From Amycolatopsis iheyensis (GTDB taxonomy: Bacteria; Actinomycetota; Actinomycetes; Mycobacteriales; Pseudonocardiaceae), in contig NZ_JAMXQV010000024.1 in assembly GCF_024703995.1 (NCBI RefSeq), positions 1-64,000 on the forward strand: a stretch of DNA of 64,000 nucleotides. Reading direction: 5' to 3'. Below, piece by piece: positions 1 to 7,566 of the stretch (its first letter is position 1; every line of letters begins with the position of its first letter). The notes under the pieces are model-generated. The model ran no database searches. It saw only the letters and a list, made by a program, of their open reading frames with translations, and had not been told where the DNA came from. Both the position numbers and the translations under genes were made by a program.

Positions 1-70
1 CGCCTGCAGCCGCCCGCAGCCACCCCACGCCAGCAGCCGCCCGGCGCCTGCAGCCGCCCGCAGCCACCCC
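1..70. repeat. 26-nt GC-rich direct repeat
   Basis: Positions 1-26 and 45-70 are identical 26-nt copies of a CTGCAG/CCGCCCGCAGCC-rich unit, and partial copies (GCAGCCGCC) follow up to about 97. The block lies just downstream of the stop of the minus-strand cycloisomerase gene and is cut by the window edge, so the full copy number cannot be seen. It may be a low-complexity Ala/Pro-coding tract of a neighbouring gene or an intergenic repeat. I see no gene here. Confidence 0.6.
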
Positions 71-107
71 GCGCCCGCAGCCGCCATCGCCCGCGGCCGC
101 CCCGGTC

Positions 108-1571
108 TCAGGCCGAAGCGCCGCCCGCCCCCGGCTCACCGAGCGCGCGGTCGACCAGAGCGCCCGCCGCGCCGGTGTAGGCGGCCGGGTCGACCAGGCC
201 GTCCAGCGCCGCCGGGGTGAGCACCTCGGTGATCGCGGGCAGCTCGTCCAGCACCTCACGCAGCGGCCGCTCCTCCCGCACCGCGCGTCGCGACGCCTCG
301 CCCAGCAGCTCCTTGGCCTTCGCCTTGCCGAGCAGCGGCGCGAGCGCCGCGGAGAGCCGTTCGGAGACGATCAGCCCGTGCGTCGACGCCAGGTTCGCCC
401 GCATCCGCTCCGGCTGCGCGGTGAGCCCACGCGCCAGCTCGGCGGCGGTGTGCGCGGCACCGCCGGTCAGCCGGAGGCACTCGCGGATCAGCTGCCACTC
501 GGCGTGCCACACCCCGGCCGAGCGCTCGTCCTCGGTCAGCATCGACTGCGTGACCCCGGCGGCCAGCACCGGCACCTGCAGCGCGGCCGACCGGATCAAC
601 GTCGCGAGCACCGGGTTCCGCTTGTGCGGCATCGCCGAGGAGCCACCCCGCCCGTCGGCGGCCGGCTCGGTGACCTCACCCAGCTCCGTGCGCGTCAGCG
701 TCTCGACGTCGACGGCCAGCTTCCCCAGCGCACCCGCCGTGAACGCGAGCGCGCTCGCCAGGTCCACCACCGGCGTGCGCAGCGAGTGCCACGGCAGCAC
801 CGGCGCGGCCAGCCCCGTCTCGACGGCGAACGCGGCGGTCAGGCGCCCCGCGTACCCGTCGCCGTCGATGGCGGCGGCGAGATCATCGCCCCCGCCCCCG
901 CTGCCGTCGGCCGGCTCGGTGCGCGCGTCGCCGGCGAGGCGGGCGTACTCGATGTACGCCGCCAGCGTTCCGGCCGCGCCGCCGAGGGACACCGGCAGCC
1001 CGCCGTCCAGCACGCGACGGATCCGGACCGCCGCGTCCAGCACCAGCTGCCGCCAGCCCGCGGCCTTGAGCCCGAACGTCGTCGGGACCGCGTGCGCCGT
1101 CAGCGTCCGGCCGGCCATCGTCGTGTCCCGGTGCTCGCGCGCCAGGCCGGCCAGCGCCTCGGCCGTCGCGTCGAGGTCGGCCGCGAGCGGCCGCAGCGTC
1201 CGGTCGGCGACCAGCATCATCGCCGTGTCGAAGATGTCCTGGCTGGTCGAGCCGCGGTGCACGTACTCCGCCGCGCCGGGCACGATCTCACCGACCGCCG
1301 ACGTCAGCGCCTGCACCAAGCCGACGACCGGGTTCGCGGTCGCCCGCGACCCACGCGCCAGCTCGACGACGTCGATCCGCGCACTGCCCGCCGCCTCCGT
1401 GATGGCCGCCGCGGCCTCGGCCGGGACCGTCCCGAGCCGCGCCTGTGCTCTCGCCAGCGCCGCTTCGGCGTCGAGCATCGCGCGTAACCAGGCCTCGTCG
1501 CCGGTCGACGCTTCGGCCGGCGTACCGGCCCGCACCGGGGACAGGAGTCCGGAATCGGGGTCTACGGTCAT
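108..1571 (-). CDS. pcaB: 3-carboxy-cis,cis-muconate cycloisomerase
   Basis: Fumarase/aspartase superfamily enzyme that cycloisomerises 3-carboxy-cis,cis-muconate to 4-carboxymuconolactone in the protocatechuate branch of the beta-ketoadipate pathway; cytosolic tetramer in the family. The protein has 487 residues. The superfamily signature GSSAMPHKRNP is at 310-320, the conserved GSTSQDI at 107-113 and TAHAVPTTFG at 158-167. A Gly/Asp-rich insertion at about 212-232 lengthens it slightly beyond the usual ~450 residues. It starts with ATG at 1571, facing away from the next gene 68 nt off. Other pca genes are not in the window. Adenylosuccinate lyase and argininosuccinate lyase are relatives, but the AMPHKRNP form and overall composition fit PcaB best. 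Confidence 0.85.
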   Translation of the reverse strand: MTVDPDSGLLSPVRAGTPAEASTGDEAWLRAMLDAEAALARAQARLGTVPAEAAAAITEAAGSARIDVVELARGSRATANPVVGLVQALTSAVGEIVPGAAEYVHRGSTSQDIFDTAMMLVADRTLRPLAADLDATAEALAGLAREHRDTTMAGRTLTAHAVPTTFGLKAAGWRQLVLDAAVRIRRVLDGGLPVSLGGAAGTLAAYIEYARLAGDARTEPADGSGGGGDDLAAAIDGDGYAGRLTAAFAVETGLAAPVLPWHSLRTPVVDLASALAFTAGALGKLAVDVETLTRTELGEVTEPAADGRGGSSAMPHKRNPVLATLIRSAALQVPVLAAGVTQSMLTEDERSAGVWHAEWQLIRECLRLTGGAAHTAAELARGLTAQPERMRANLASTHGLIVSERLSAALAPLLGKAKAKELLGEASRRAVREERPLREVLDELPAITEVLTPAALDGLVDPAAYTGAAGALVDRALGEPGAGGASA

Positions 1572-1639
1572 GGCGTCAGCATCGCACGCGCCCTACCTCG
1601 GCAGCCGTCACACAGCCGGGTCTGGCACGCTCACCAGCC

Positions 1640-2296
1640 ATGAGCAGCGCCACGCCCGACGAAGCCGTCGAAGACATCGAGCCTCGCGGGATCGCCGCGG
1701 AACGGCTCGTCTTCTTCTCGGACGCCGTCGTCGCGATCGCGATCACCTTGCTCGCGCTCGAGCTGCCGCTGCCGGAGGGCCCCACCAGCGCCGAACTGCT
1801 GCGTTCACTCGGTCATCACCAGTCCGAATACGTCTCCTTCCTGATCAGCTTCGCGGTGATCGGCGGGCACTGGCGCGCCCACCACCGCCTCTTCCACTAC
1901 GTGACCAAGGTCGACGGGACCCTGATCCGCCTCACCTTCGGCTGGCTCCTGATGCAGGTGATCATGCCGTTCGCCACCAAGGTGATCGCCGAAGACGGCG
2001 GGTTCGAATTCCGCTTCGTCTTCTACGCGCTCGTGCAGGTCGTCGCCTTGTCGCTCCTCCTCCTGATGGCCGGGCGGATCCAGCGTCGCCACCTGTACCG
2101 CGTGGACACCCCTCCGGAGCTCTTCGGCGGGGTCTACCACGGCCTCGGCACGATGATCGCCGCCTTCGCCGTCTCCATCCCGGTCGCGTTCGCGACGAAA
2201 TGGGCCTACGCCTGCTGGGTCGTCATTCCCCTCCTGGGTGCCCTCCTCCTCCGGCTTCGCCGCCGCTCGGCGACCGGAGCCGCTACTCCCCGGTGA
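1640..2296 (+). CDS. TMEM175/DUF1211-family membrane protein
   Basis: A 218-residue predicted multi-pass membrane protein of the TMEM175 (DUF1211) family, whose characterised members are potassium-selective channels. The family hallmark, Arg followed by FSD in the first transmembrane helix, is seen as R22-LVFFSD-AVVAIAI. About six hydrophobic segments follow (near 25-45, 60-75, 95-115, 125-145, 170-190, 195-210), matching one six-TM repeat of bacterial members. The ATG at 1640 places FSD near the N terminus as usual; an upstream in-frame extension to 1445 runs antisense through pcaB and is rejected. The gene ends 14 nt inside the convergent DinB-like gene. Ion selectivity is inferred from the family only. 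Confidence 0.75.
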   Translation: MSSATPDEAVEDIEPRGIAAERLVFFSDAVVAIAITLLALELPLPEGPTSAELLRSLGHHQSEYVSFLISFAVIGGHWRAHHRLFHYVTKVDGTLIRLTFGWLLMQVIMPFATKVIAEDGGFEFRFVFYALVQVVALSLLLLMAGRIQRRHLYRVDTPPELFGGVYHGLGTMIAAFAVSIPVAFATKWAYACWVVIPLLGALLLRLRRRSATGAATPR

Positions 2297-2825
2297 CGCC
2301 GTCGATCCGTTCGCGGACGAGGTCGGCTTGGCCGATGTGGCGCGCGTACTCGCCGATCATGCGCAGCATCAGCCACCGCAAGGTGAACGGTTCGCCGGTG
2401 CTGATGCGAGTGCCCGTCTGCTCCAGCGCACTCGCCGCGACGATCTCCCGGGAGCGCGCGCATTCCGCGTGCCACAAGGAAAACGCCTCGTCGACGTCGC
2501 CGTCGAGGGACGTGAAGTCCTGTTCCGGATCGTCATCGGAGTAGTACAGGACCGGCACGTCCTCACCCGCGAACTGGATCCGGAACCACCAGCGCTCGAC
2601 GCCGGTGAGGTGCCGCAGCAGCCCGTGCAGGGTCAACGTCGAAGGTGGAACCGAGCGTTCGGACAGTCTTCCGGGGTCCAGACCGGTGCATTTCAGTTCG
2701 AAGGTGCGCCGGTAGTACTCGAGGCTTTCGGTCAGCGCCTGGCGTTCGCCGGCGATCGGTGTCGGGTCGGTCCGGTCGCCGGTGAGGCGGGCCGGGGCGG
2801 TCACGGGGACGGTGTGTTCGGTCAT
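2283..2825 (-). CDS. DinB-fold (DUF664-type) protein
   Basis: A 180-residue protein of the DinB/YfiT four-helix-bundle superfamily, best matching actinobacterial DUF664/mycothiol-dependent-type members. The typical motif with a metal-binding His is seen as LLRHLTGVERWW (69-80), and a second conserved His lies in the C-terminal helix (GEYARHIGQADLVRE). Family members bind a divalent metal and many act as thiol-dependent detoxification enzymes; the substrate here is unknown. The start is taken at ATG 2825; a longer frame to 2888 adds 21 residues of non-conserved type. Its 3' end overlaps the TMEM175-like gene tail to tail by 14 nt. Confidence 0.8.
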   Translation of the reverse strand: MTEHTVPVTAPARLTGDRTDPTPIAGERQALTESLEYYRRTFELKCTGLDPGRLSERSVPPSTLTLHGLLRHLTGVERWWFRIQFAGEDVPVLYYSDDDPEQDFTSLDGDVDEAFSLWHAECARSREIVAASALEQTGTRISTGEPFTLRWLMLRMIGEYARHIGQADLVRERIDGVTGE

Positions 2826-3038
2826 GTGCGGAGCGTGCCACAGGGGTCCGACAATTTCGGTTCGCCGCTGTGGCCGGTGACCGGGCAACCAGCGGAAACC
2901 CCCAGTTCAGACACGGTTTCGCGAACCCGGTAACGAATGTCGGGGAGCGGCGATCTGATCTTCGTCAGCTGCTGCGATCACCCGTCCCCACCCCGGTTGG
3001 AGCGGCACCCCTCGGCCCGGAATCAGGAGATCAGGATT

Positions 3039-3884
3039 ATGGAGCGAACCGGTCGAAGAACCGCCGTGTTGGCCGCGCTGACCGCGGCGGCCCTCTTCTC
3101 GGCGCCCGCCGTCGCGTCCGCGGCGCCCGCCCCCAGCACGATCGACGTCAGCGACACCTCGCTCCACGCGGGTGACACGTTCACCGTCACCGAGCAGCTG
3201 TACAACCCGACGGACTTCACGGTCACCGGCGCGAAGGCGGCGCTCTACGCCAAGGAAAAGCCGATCGTCGACCTCGTCGACCTGGTCTCCTGCGCCGGCA
3301 CGATCGGCTGCGACCAGTACCTCAGCAGCTACCGCGGCGGCGTCGGCGACCTGAACGCGGGCGAGAGCCGCACCGTGACGTTCACCTTGCGCGTCAAGGA
3401 GGACGTGACCGGCGGCGAGTTCACGCTGCAGCACCAGTTCGCGGGCGACAACTACGCGTTCTCGGTCGAGGACGGCCCGGCCGTCACGATCACCGCGGCC
3501 CCGAAGGCCGACGTCAAGGTCGCGCTGACCGCCACCCCGCGCATCGGCCTGGTCGCCCGCGTCGACTACGTGATCACGGTGTCGAACACCGGCCCGGGCA
3601 CGGCAACCGGCGTCCGCGTGACGGCGAACGCGGGGTCGGGCCGCTCGGTCACCTCGGCGACCGGCTGCACCCGCTCGGGATCGACGCTGACCTGCGCGAT
3701 CGGCAACCTGGCGCCGGGCGCCTCGGCCACGGCGAAGTTCACGTCGGAGGGCGGCGTCTTCGCCTGGGGCGCGTTCACGGCGACGGCCCAGCGGTCGGCG
3801 AGCACCCCGGCCGACCCGAACGCGGCCAACGACACGGCGTCGAAGAAGTGCACGGCCTACACCGGGCTGTTCGTGCAGTGCTGA
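3039..3884 (+). CDS. Secreted DUF11-type repeat protein
   Basis: A 281-residue exported protein. A signal peptide is clear: a basic start (MERTGRRTAV), a hydrophobic Ala-rich core, and a likely AxA cleavage around residues 27-30 (VASAAPA). The mature part is two beta-sandwich-like halves; the second (about 160-270) has the DUF11 pattern, with VDYVITVSNTGPGTATGV, a paired cysteine segment (GCTRSGSTLTCAIGNLAPG) and NAANDTA near the end. Such proteins are usually cell-surface or secreted and of unknown function. The start ATG is preceded by CAGGAGA at 3024-3030. It ends just before a strong palindrome that separates it from the convergent kinase gene. Confidence 0.75.
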   Translation: MERTGRRTAVLAALTAAALFSAPAVASAAPAPSTIDVSDTSLHAGDTFTVTEQLYNPTDFTVTGAKAALYAKEKPIVDLVDLVSCAGTIGCDQYLSSYRGGVGDLNAGESRTVTFTLRVKEDVTGGEFTLQHQFAGDNYAFSVEDGPAVTITAAPKADVKVALTATPRIGLVARVDYVITVSNTGPGTATGVRVTANAGSGRSVTSATGCTRSGSTLTCAIGNLAPGASATAKFTSEGGVFAWGAFTATAQRSASTPADPNAANDTASKKCTAYTGLFVQC

Positions 3885-3896
3885 GTTGATGTCCCG

Positions 3897-3930
3897 ACGC
3901 GCGCGGGGCCCGGCCGGGCCCCGCGCGCGT
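3897..3930. terminator. Perfect 34-nt palindrome, bidirectional terminator
   Basis: The 34 bases are a perfect inverted repeat centred on CCCGGCCGGG, with no unpaired loop bases. It lies 12 nt after the stop of the secreted DUF11 gene and 6 nt before the stop of the convergent P-loop kinase gene. That is the place expected for a shared rho-independent-like terminator, although no T-tract follows on either side, as is common in actinomycetes. Confidence 0.7.
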
Positions 3931-3936
3931 GTCTGT

Positions 3937-4476
3937 TCAGGACAGTGCGAAGGTCGCCGAGCGGGCTTGGCGACGCACCGCGTCAGCGGTCTCCTCGATG
4001 GTCTGCCCGGAGGTGTCGAGGACGTTCGCCTCGAGGTCGCCCAGCGCGACGAACGCGCCGTGCATCCCCTTGATGGGCTCGACCTCGGTGAGCTCCTTGC
4101 CTTCGCGGGCGGTCCCCCGGGCGAGGGTGACCTCGAGAGTGGGCCGCAGCACGACATAGAAGAGCGGGAGGTCATCGCGCTTCGCGGCGTCGCGGAAGGG
4201 CTCGAGCGCCCAGGGACCGATGACGCCGTCGAGTACGACGTCGTAACCCCCGCGGGCGTACCCGCAGGCGGCCTCGGCGATCACCCCGAGCACGACGTCG
4301 TTCTGCTCGGCGGCCTCGGGCAGGTAGGGCGCGACGAACCCGGTCTTGATCCACACGTAGAAGCTGTCGGTGTGCAGGTGCACGGTGGGCCGCGGCGCAT
4401 CCTCGGCGACCAGCCGCGCGACGGTGGACTTCCCGGCACCGGGTGGCCCGGTGAGGATCAGCAGTGAACCTGGCAT
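3937..4476 (-). CDS. P-loop kinase (AAA_33 / zeta-toxin-like)
   Basis: A 179-residue small P-loop NTPase. Walker A GPPGAGKST is at residues 10-18, followed by the HLHTDSFY segment typical of kinases of the chloramphenicol-phosphotransferase/shikimate-kinase/zeta-toxin type (Asp in the HTDSF motif as likely catalytic base). A second Asp-containing strand (DVVLDGVIGP) and a lid-like LARGTAREG follow. These enzymes phosphorylate small molecules; the substrate cannot be told. It is a single gene with no antitoxin-like neighbour, so a toxin role is not supported. It is the last conserved gene before the split tRNA. Confidence 0.75.
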   Translation of the reverse strand: MPGSLLILTGPPGAGKSTVARLVAEDAPRPTVHLHTDSFYVWIKTGFVAPYLPEAAEQNDVVLGVIAEAACGYARGGYDVVLDGVIGPWALEPFRDAAKRDDLPLFYVVLRPTLEVTLARGTAREGKELTEVEPIKGMHGAFVALGDLEANVLDTSGQTIEETADAVRRQARSATFALS

Positions 4477-4588
4477 GCAGGCATCATGCGCACAGGGCCG
4501 GGTGAAGAACCAGTCTTGACCTCGGCGGCGACGTCAGCCGGACCCGGTGTGCGGGTGGGTGCGGGGGACCTGGCTAAACTTGGGGCGC

Positions 4589-4883
4589 GGGCCGTTAGCT
4601 CAATTGGTAGAGCTGCGGACTTTTAATTCCCGGGTTTATGGTTTCAATTAGTCCCAAATAGTGTCGAGCAAGTCTAATCTGTGCAGGTCAGGCGACATTT
4701 ACTGCAAGAGTCAGTGTCGTGCAGTGTCTCGCGGTATCGGGCGCTCCGTGAGCAACGGAGCCCAATCGGAGACCGCCGATTAGTCGGTTCTCCGGGCGGC
4801 AGACTCTACGGTCGGATCTTAAAGTTTCATGATCCTTCGTCCTTTTAATCCGTAGGTTCTGGGTTCGAGCCCCAGGCGGCCCG
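4589..4883 (+). tRNA. tRNA-Lys(UUU) split by a 222-nt insert
   Basis: The two parts together make a canonical 73-nt tRNA. The 5' part has acceptor GGGCCGT (4589-4595), D-stem GCTC/GAGC (4598-4601, 4610-4613), anticodon 5' stem GCGGA (4615-4619) and loop CTTTTAA with anticodon TTT (4622-4624). The 3' part (from 4842) repeats the loop CTTTTAAT and gives stem TCCGT (4849-4853), variable loop, T-arm CTGGG-TTCGAGC-CCCAG (4859-4875) and acceptor GCGGCCC (4876-4882) with discriminator G4883. CCA is not encoded. Between them lie 222 extra bases. Both halves are free of other damage. Unless the insert is removed, the gene cannot make a normal tRNA. Confidence 0.85.
4620..4849. mobile_element. 222-nt insert in tRNA-Lys with 8-nt duplicated core
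   Basis: CTTTTAAT occurs at 4620-4627 and again at 4842-4849, exactly on the anticodon loop, the usual crossover site of tyrosine integrases. Inside, AGTGTC occurs three times (4660-4665, 4713-4718, 4723-4728), resembling arm-type integrase sites. There are hairpins CTCCGT/ACGGAG (4744-4760) and GGATC/GATCC (around 4814-4835). No integrase is encoded. It reads best as the leftover attachment region of an internally deleted integrative element. A group I intron is disfavoured because no possible 3' boundary leaves the required terminal G. Confidence 0.5.
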
Positions 4884-4952
4884 CCGAATGTTACACGTCT
4901 GACCAGCCGTTTTGTTGTCGGCGCAGCCACCTGTGCTGCTGGAAACGGCTGT

Positions 4953-5721
4953 GTGGGCTCCGTTGCGTCTCCGTTTTCACTGGCGTGCCAGACAGCTGTC
5001 AGCCCCGGGCTCGCCGCGGTCAACCACCTCGACCCCGATGACATCGCCATCGCGACTGGACGCAATGACGGCGTCACCGCCGCGGCCCTGGCCGCGCTCA
5101 CCGGACGCAACGTCGCCGAGCTGGTCCGGGCGCTGCCGCAACTCGAAACTCGAGTCGCCGCAGGCGCGGTTCGTGCCCCACCGGGTCTTGCCCGCGTTGC
5201 CCCCACCGCCACCTCGGTGGCCCGGTCCGGATCCCGCGATCGCACCATCACGTCTGCCTGCGCCACCGCATCTGGCTCGGCTCGCTTAGTCCCGGCAGCA
5301 CCGCGGTGATCGACACTCCCGGCCCGGTCGACATCGGCGTCTTGCCCGAGGTCGTCGCGGCGCTGCGCCGCCACCGCGACCACACCACCAGCTACGTCGT
5401 GCACGTCGCCATCGACGCCTGGGACCGCGCACACCGCTACGACCTTCTCGGCCGGCGCCAATGACGACGCCTGCACCGCCTTCACCCGGCCTGACCCGCG
5501 TTTCGCTCGGCGATTCCGCAGCCCACCCCGTGTGCTGCCCCGACATCATCACCATCGCCAGCGTCCTAGCCTCACCCCACTGGCAGGCCATCGCCGCCAA
5601 CCCCCTCACCGAAAACACCGTCTGCACTGAGGTCATCCGCCGCCTCTGCGGAGGCGGTGACCACGATCCCTTCGACGCCGCCGCCGCCATCTGGCCCTCC
5701 AACCGCCCCCTGCGCTACTGA
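4953..5721 (+). pseudogene. Degenerate TniQ-like transposition protein
   Basis: Three consecutive pieces in different plus-strand frames look like one protein of the actinobacterial TniQ-like family. The first piece (about 5010-5160) reads NHLDPDDIAIATGR then ALAALTGRNVAELVRALPQL. The second, in another frame (about 5252-5464), reads VCLRHRIWLGS then LPEVVAALRRHR. The third starts at ATG 5461, overlapping the previous stop as ATGA, and reads ITIASVLASPHWQAIAANP. The HRIWLG motif and the order of segments are typical of this family, but frameshifts break the frame at least once between about 5160 and 5250. TniQ proteins select targets for Tn7-like transposition. A decayed copy next to a split tRNA supports an old mobile-element insertion. 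Family assignment is from recognition only. Confidence 0.5.
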
Positions 5722-5854
5722 GCCGAAGGACACCAACAGGACCGACGCCGCCGCGACGCCGACGGACACTGGGACACCTTGGTCGCCCACCTTCCGCAGA
5801 ATTCAGCGCTGTTCGGTCAGCCTTCGGTGATCGATACCTGTCCACGGTCCTGGT

Positions 5855-6508
5855 TCACATCTCGCGAAGTCGCTCAAGTACGACGGCCATTAACGCCAGG
5901 CTGGGACCGCCGTCCTCCTCGAGCTGAGGAAGGATCACCGTCGCCAGGCCCGCGTCGACAACATCGGCGATGACAACGCGCGCTACTCCGAACGGCCACT
6001 CTAGCCGTGCAGCGATCTCCGCAACGGCCGTCGGGCGAACGCACAGTTCGCAGACGCGGCTCCACTCCAGAGAGCGCACCGTGGCCGGATCCAGGCCCGG
6101 GGCGGTGACCACAAGTGCTTCCAAGGCGAACTGAGGAGCCCGGGTGCGACCACGTGTTTTCATGTAAGGCCTGACCAGGCCAGTTGCTCCGACGAGCTCT
6201 GGTACGCCGTCGTCCGACTCCGGCATAGCGAAAGCGCTGAGACGGGAGAGGTGCCGAGGTGGCCGGTCCTCTGAATGCGGCTCGGCCTCAGAGCCGCCGT
6301 GCGGACGCGTGCGGAAGTCAGGCCCAATCAGCAGGGCACCCTGCTGTAACCCGGCTCCCGCGTCGCCTTCTCCTGCGTCTCGGAACTGTTGAGGAACTCG
6401 CGAGCGCAGGTCGGCAAGACCGGCGTCGGGATCGAACTCGATGAGGTGGGGTTCCTCCTCATGGGCGCGCTGCACCAGATCGCGGATGGCGTCGTTCGGC
6501 TCGGTCAT
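5855..6508 (-). CDS. DUF742 family protein
   Basis: A 217-residue protein. The C-terminal half is DUF742: it starts at the hallmark VRPYMKTRGRTR, continues FALEALVVT, and ends in a winged-helix-like segment (AVAEIAARLEWPFGVARVVI-ADVVDAGL). The N-terminal ~90 residues are acidic and unconserved. DUF742 proteins normally sit in conservons with a sensor kinase, a roadblock protein and a Ras-like GTPase. Here none of those is present; instead the gene is coupled to an ECF sigma factor by an ATGA overlap (stop and start share 6505-6508). A role in controlling that sigma factor is inference. Its stop at 5855 faces the TniQ remnant. Confidence 0.75.
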   Translation of the reverse strand: MTEPNDAIRDLVQRAHEEEPHLIEFDPDAGLADLRSRVPQQFRDAGEGDAGAGLQQGALLIGPDFRTRPHGGSEAEPHSEDRPPRHLSRLSAFAMPESDDGVPELVGATGLVRPYMKTRGRTRAPQFALEALVVTAPGLDPATVRSLEWSRVCELCVRPTAVAEIAARLEWPFGVARVVIADVVDAGLATVILPQLEEDGGPSLALMAVVLERLREM

Positions 6509-7074
6509 TGCCTCTCGCCTCCTTGGTCGGTCTGGTTGAGTTGGTCGAGCCCGGGTTTCAGGACGGCACGTAGACGCTCTACGTGGGTTCGGACGGTTGA
6601 CTTGCTCATTGTGAGCGCGTAGGCGACCTCGTCGTAGTTGAATTCTTCGATGAAGAACAGCACAGCCACGGCTCGGCGTCGAGGCGGCTGCTGGGCGATC
6701 AACTCCCGCACGACCCTGAGCACGGTGAGTTCGTCGAGGACTGCGGCAAGATGGATGTCCTCCTGCGCCCAGGCTTCCAACTCGTCGTCGAGATCTGCGA
6801 GTTTGCGCTGGCGGCGGTACACGTCCATGACTTTCTTCGACGCGATTCCCAGCACGTACTTGCGGTTGTCCTCTGACGACACGTGCTGCCGATGCGACCA
6901 GAGGCGGAGCATCTGGCAGTAGGCCTCCTGGGTCGCATCCTGCGCGATGTAGGAGTCGCCGGCGGCAATCCGCAGAACCGCGCGGAAGGTCCGAGGAGCG
7001 GTCAAGCGGTAGAACTCCTCGAAGCTCTCCACCAGCGGCGCGGACGGCGGCCCCAGCGATCCCATGCGTGTCAT
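6505..7074 (-). CDS. ECF-family RNA polymerase sigma factor
   Basis: A 189-residue sigma-70 family protein. Region 2 (about 20-90) includes the conserved acidic-aromatic block seen as YIAQDATQEAYCQMLRLW and YVLGIASKKVMDVYRRQRK. Region 4 (about 115-175) holds an HTH in FNYDEVAYALTMSKSTVRTHVERLR. It would direct RNA polymerase to an unknown regulon. The gene starts 4 nt inside the stop of an upstream small membrane-protein gene and ends in an ATGA overlap with the DUF742 gene, giving a three-gene translationally coupled unit. No classic zinc anti-sigma factor (HxxxCxxC) is visible, so the membrane protein or DUF742 protein is the candidate regulator. Confidence 0.85.
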   Translation of the reverse strand: MTRMGSLGPPSAPLVESFEEFYRLTAPRTFRAVLRIAAGDSYIAQDATQEAYCQMLRLWSHRQHVSSEDNRKYVLGIASKKVMDVYRRQRKLADLDDELEAWAQEDIHLAAVLDELTVLRVVRELIAQQPPRRRAVAVLFFIEEFNYDEVAYALTMSKSTVRTHVERLRAVLKPGLDQLNQTDQGGERQ

Positions 7075-7319
7075 GCTGCCGGGTCGTTCCGGTCAACGCG
7101 ACATTTCGCGTCAGGTTCCGGAGCGATGTCGCAGATCGTGACGTCGACGACCGCGCCGTCGGCGTCACGGTCGATGATCCGGCTGCCGGGTGCGGCCTGG
7201 GCGATGACTCGCTCGACGCTGGCTCGACGCACGCGGTACCGCAGCAGGGCGATCAGCTGCCGTGTCAATGCGCCAAGTGCCGAGATCGCCGCGATGGCGA
7301 GCAGCGGGGTGGTGCTCAT
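7071..7319 (-). CDS. Small membrane-anchored protein upstream of ECF sigma
   Basis: An 82-residue protein starting MSTTPLLAIAAISALGAL, which is a single N-terminal hydrophobic segment, then a basic stretch and an acidic soluble tail of about 55 residues (SRIIDRDADGAVVDVTICDI). It overlaps the sigma-factor start by 4 nt, so it is first in the operon. I do not recognise a family. Position and topology would suit a membrane partner of the sigma factor, but the tail lacks anti-sigma zinc motifs. The next 247 nt upstream to the divergent neighbour hold no gene and should contain the operon promoter. Confidence 0.6.
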   Translation of the reverse strand: MSTTPLLAIAAISALGALTRQLIALLRYRVRRASVERVIAQAAPGSRIIDRDADGAVVDVTICDIAPEPDAKCRVDRNDPAA

Positions 7320-7566
7320 CCTCGTGCCCCCTCTCGATCCCGTCCACAAAGGGCTCGGAAAACCGCGGCGTCCTGTCTACAACGACCAGAAGGAAATTTC
7401 GCCGGTTCCCGAATCGCCTGGTCAACGCACGAATGAAGTCGACGACCGGCTGGACCGAGGCGCGGGCCGGACGCCACGGCCGCCCGACCCGCGATCACCG
7501 ACCAGTCGGTGTCACCGGTGACGTCTCGCCGGCGACACCGCGAGCCGCATCGTCCGGTTTCCGTGA

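Noticed and set aside
217..2544. 775-codon plus-strand frame across pcaB and beyond
   Set aside because: It is antisense to the convincing pcaB, Ser/Arg-rich and without any domain; a GC-skew shadow frame.
3937..4476. Zeta-type toxin
   Set aside because: The P-loop kinase motif fits, but no antitoxin gene is adjacent, so a metabolic kinase is as likely.
4620..4841. Group I intron in tRNA-Lys
   Set aside because: Length (222 nt), anticodon-loop position and internal hairpins are suggestive, and AGTCC near 4650 could pair with the 5' exon. But every boundary compatible with an intact tRNA leaves C, T or A as the last intron base, not the required G, and no clear P7/S element follows the R-like GCAGACTCTACGG.
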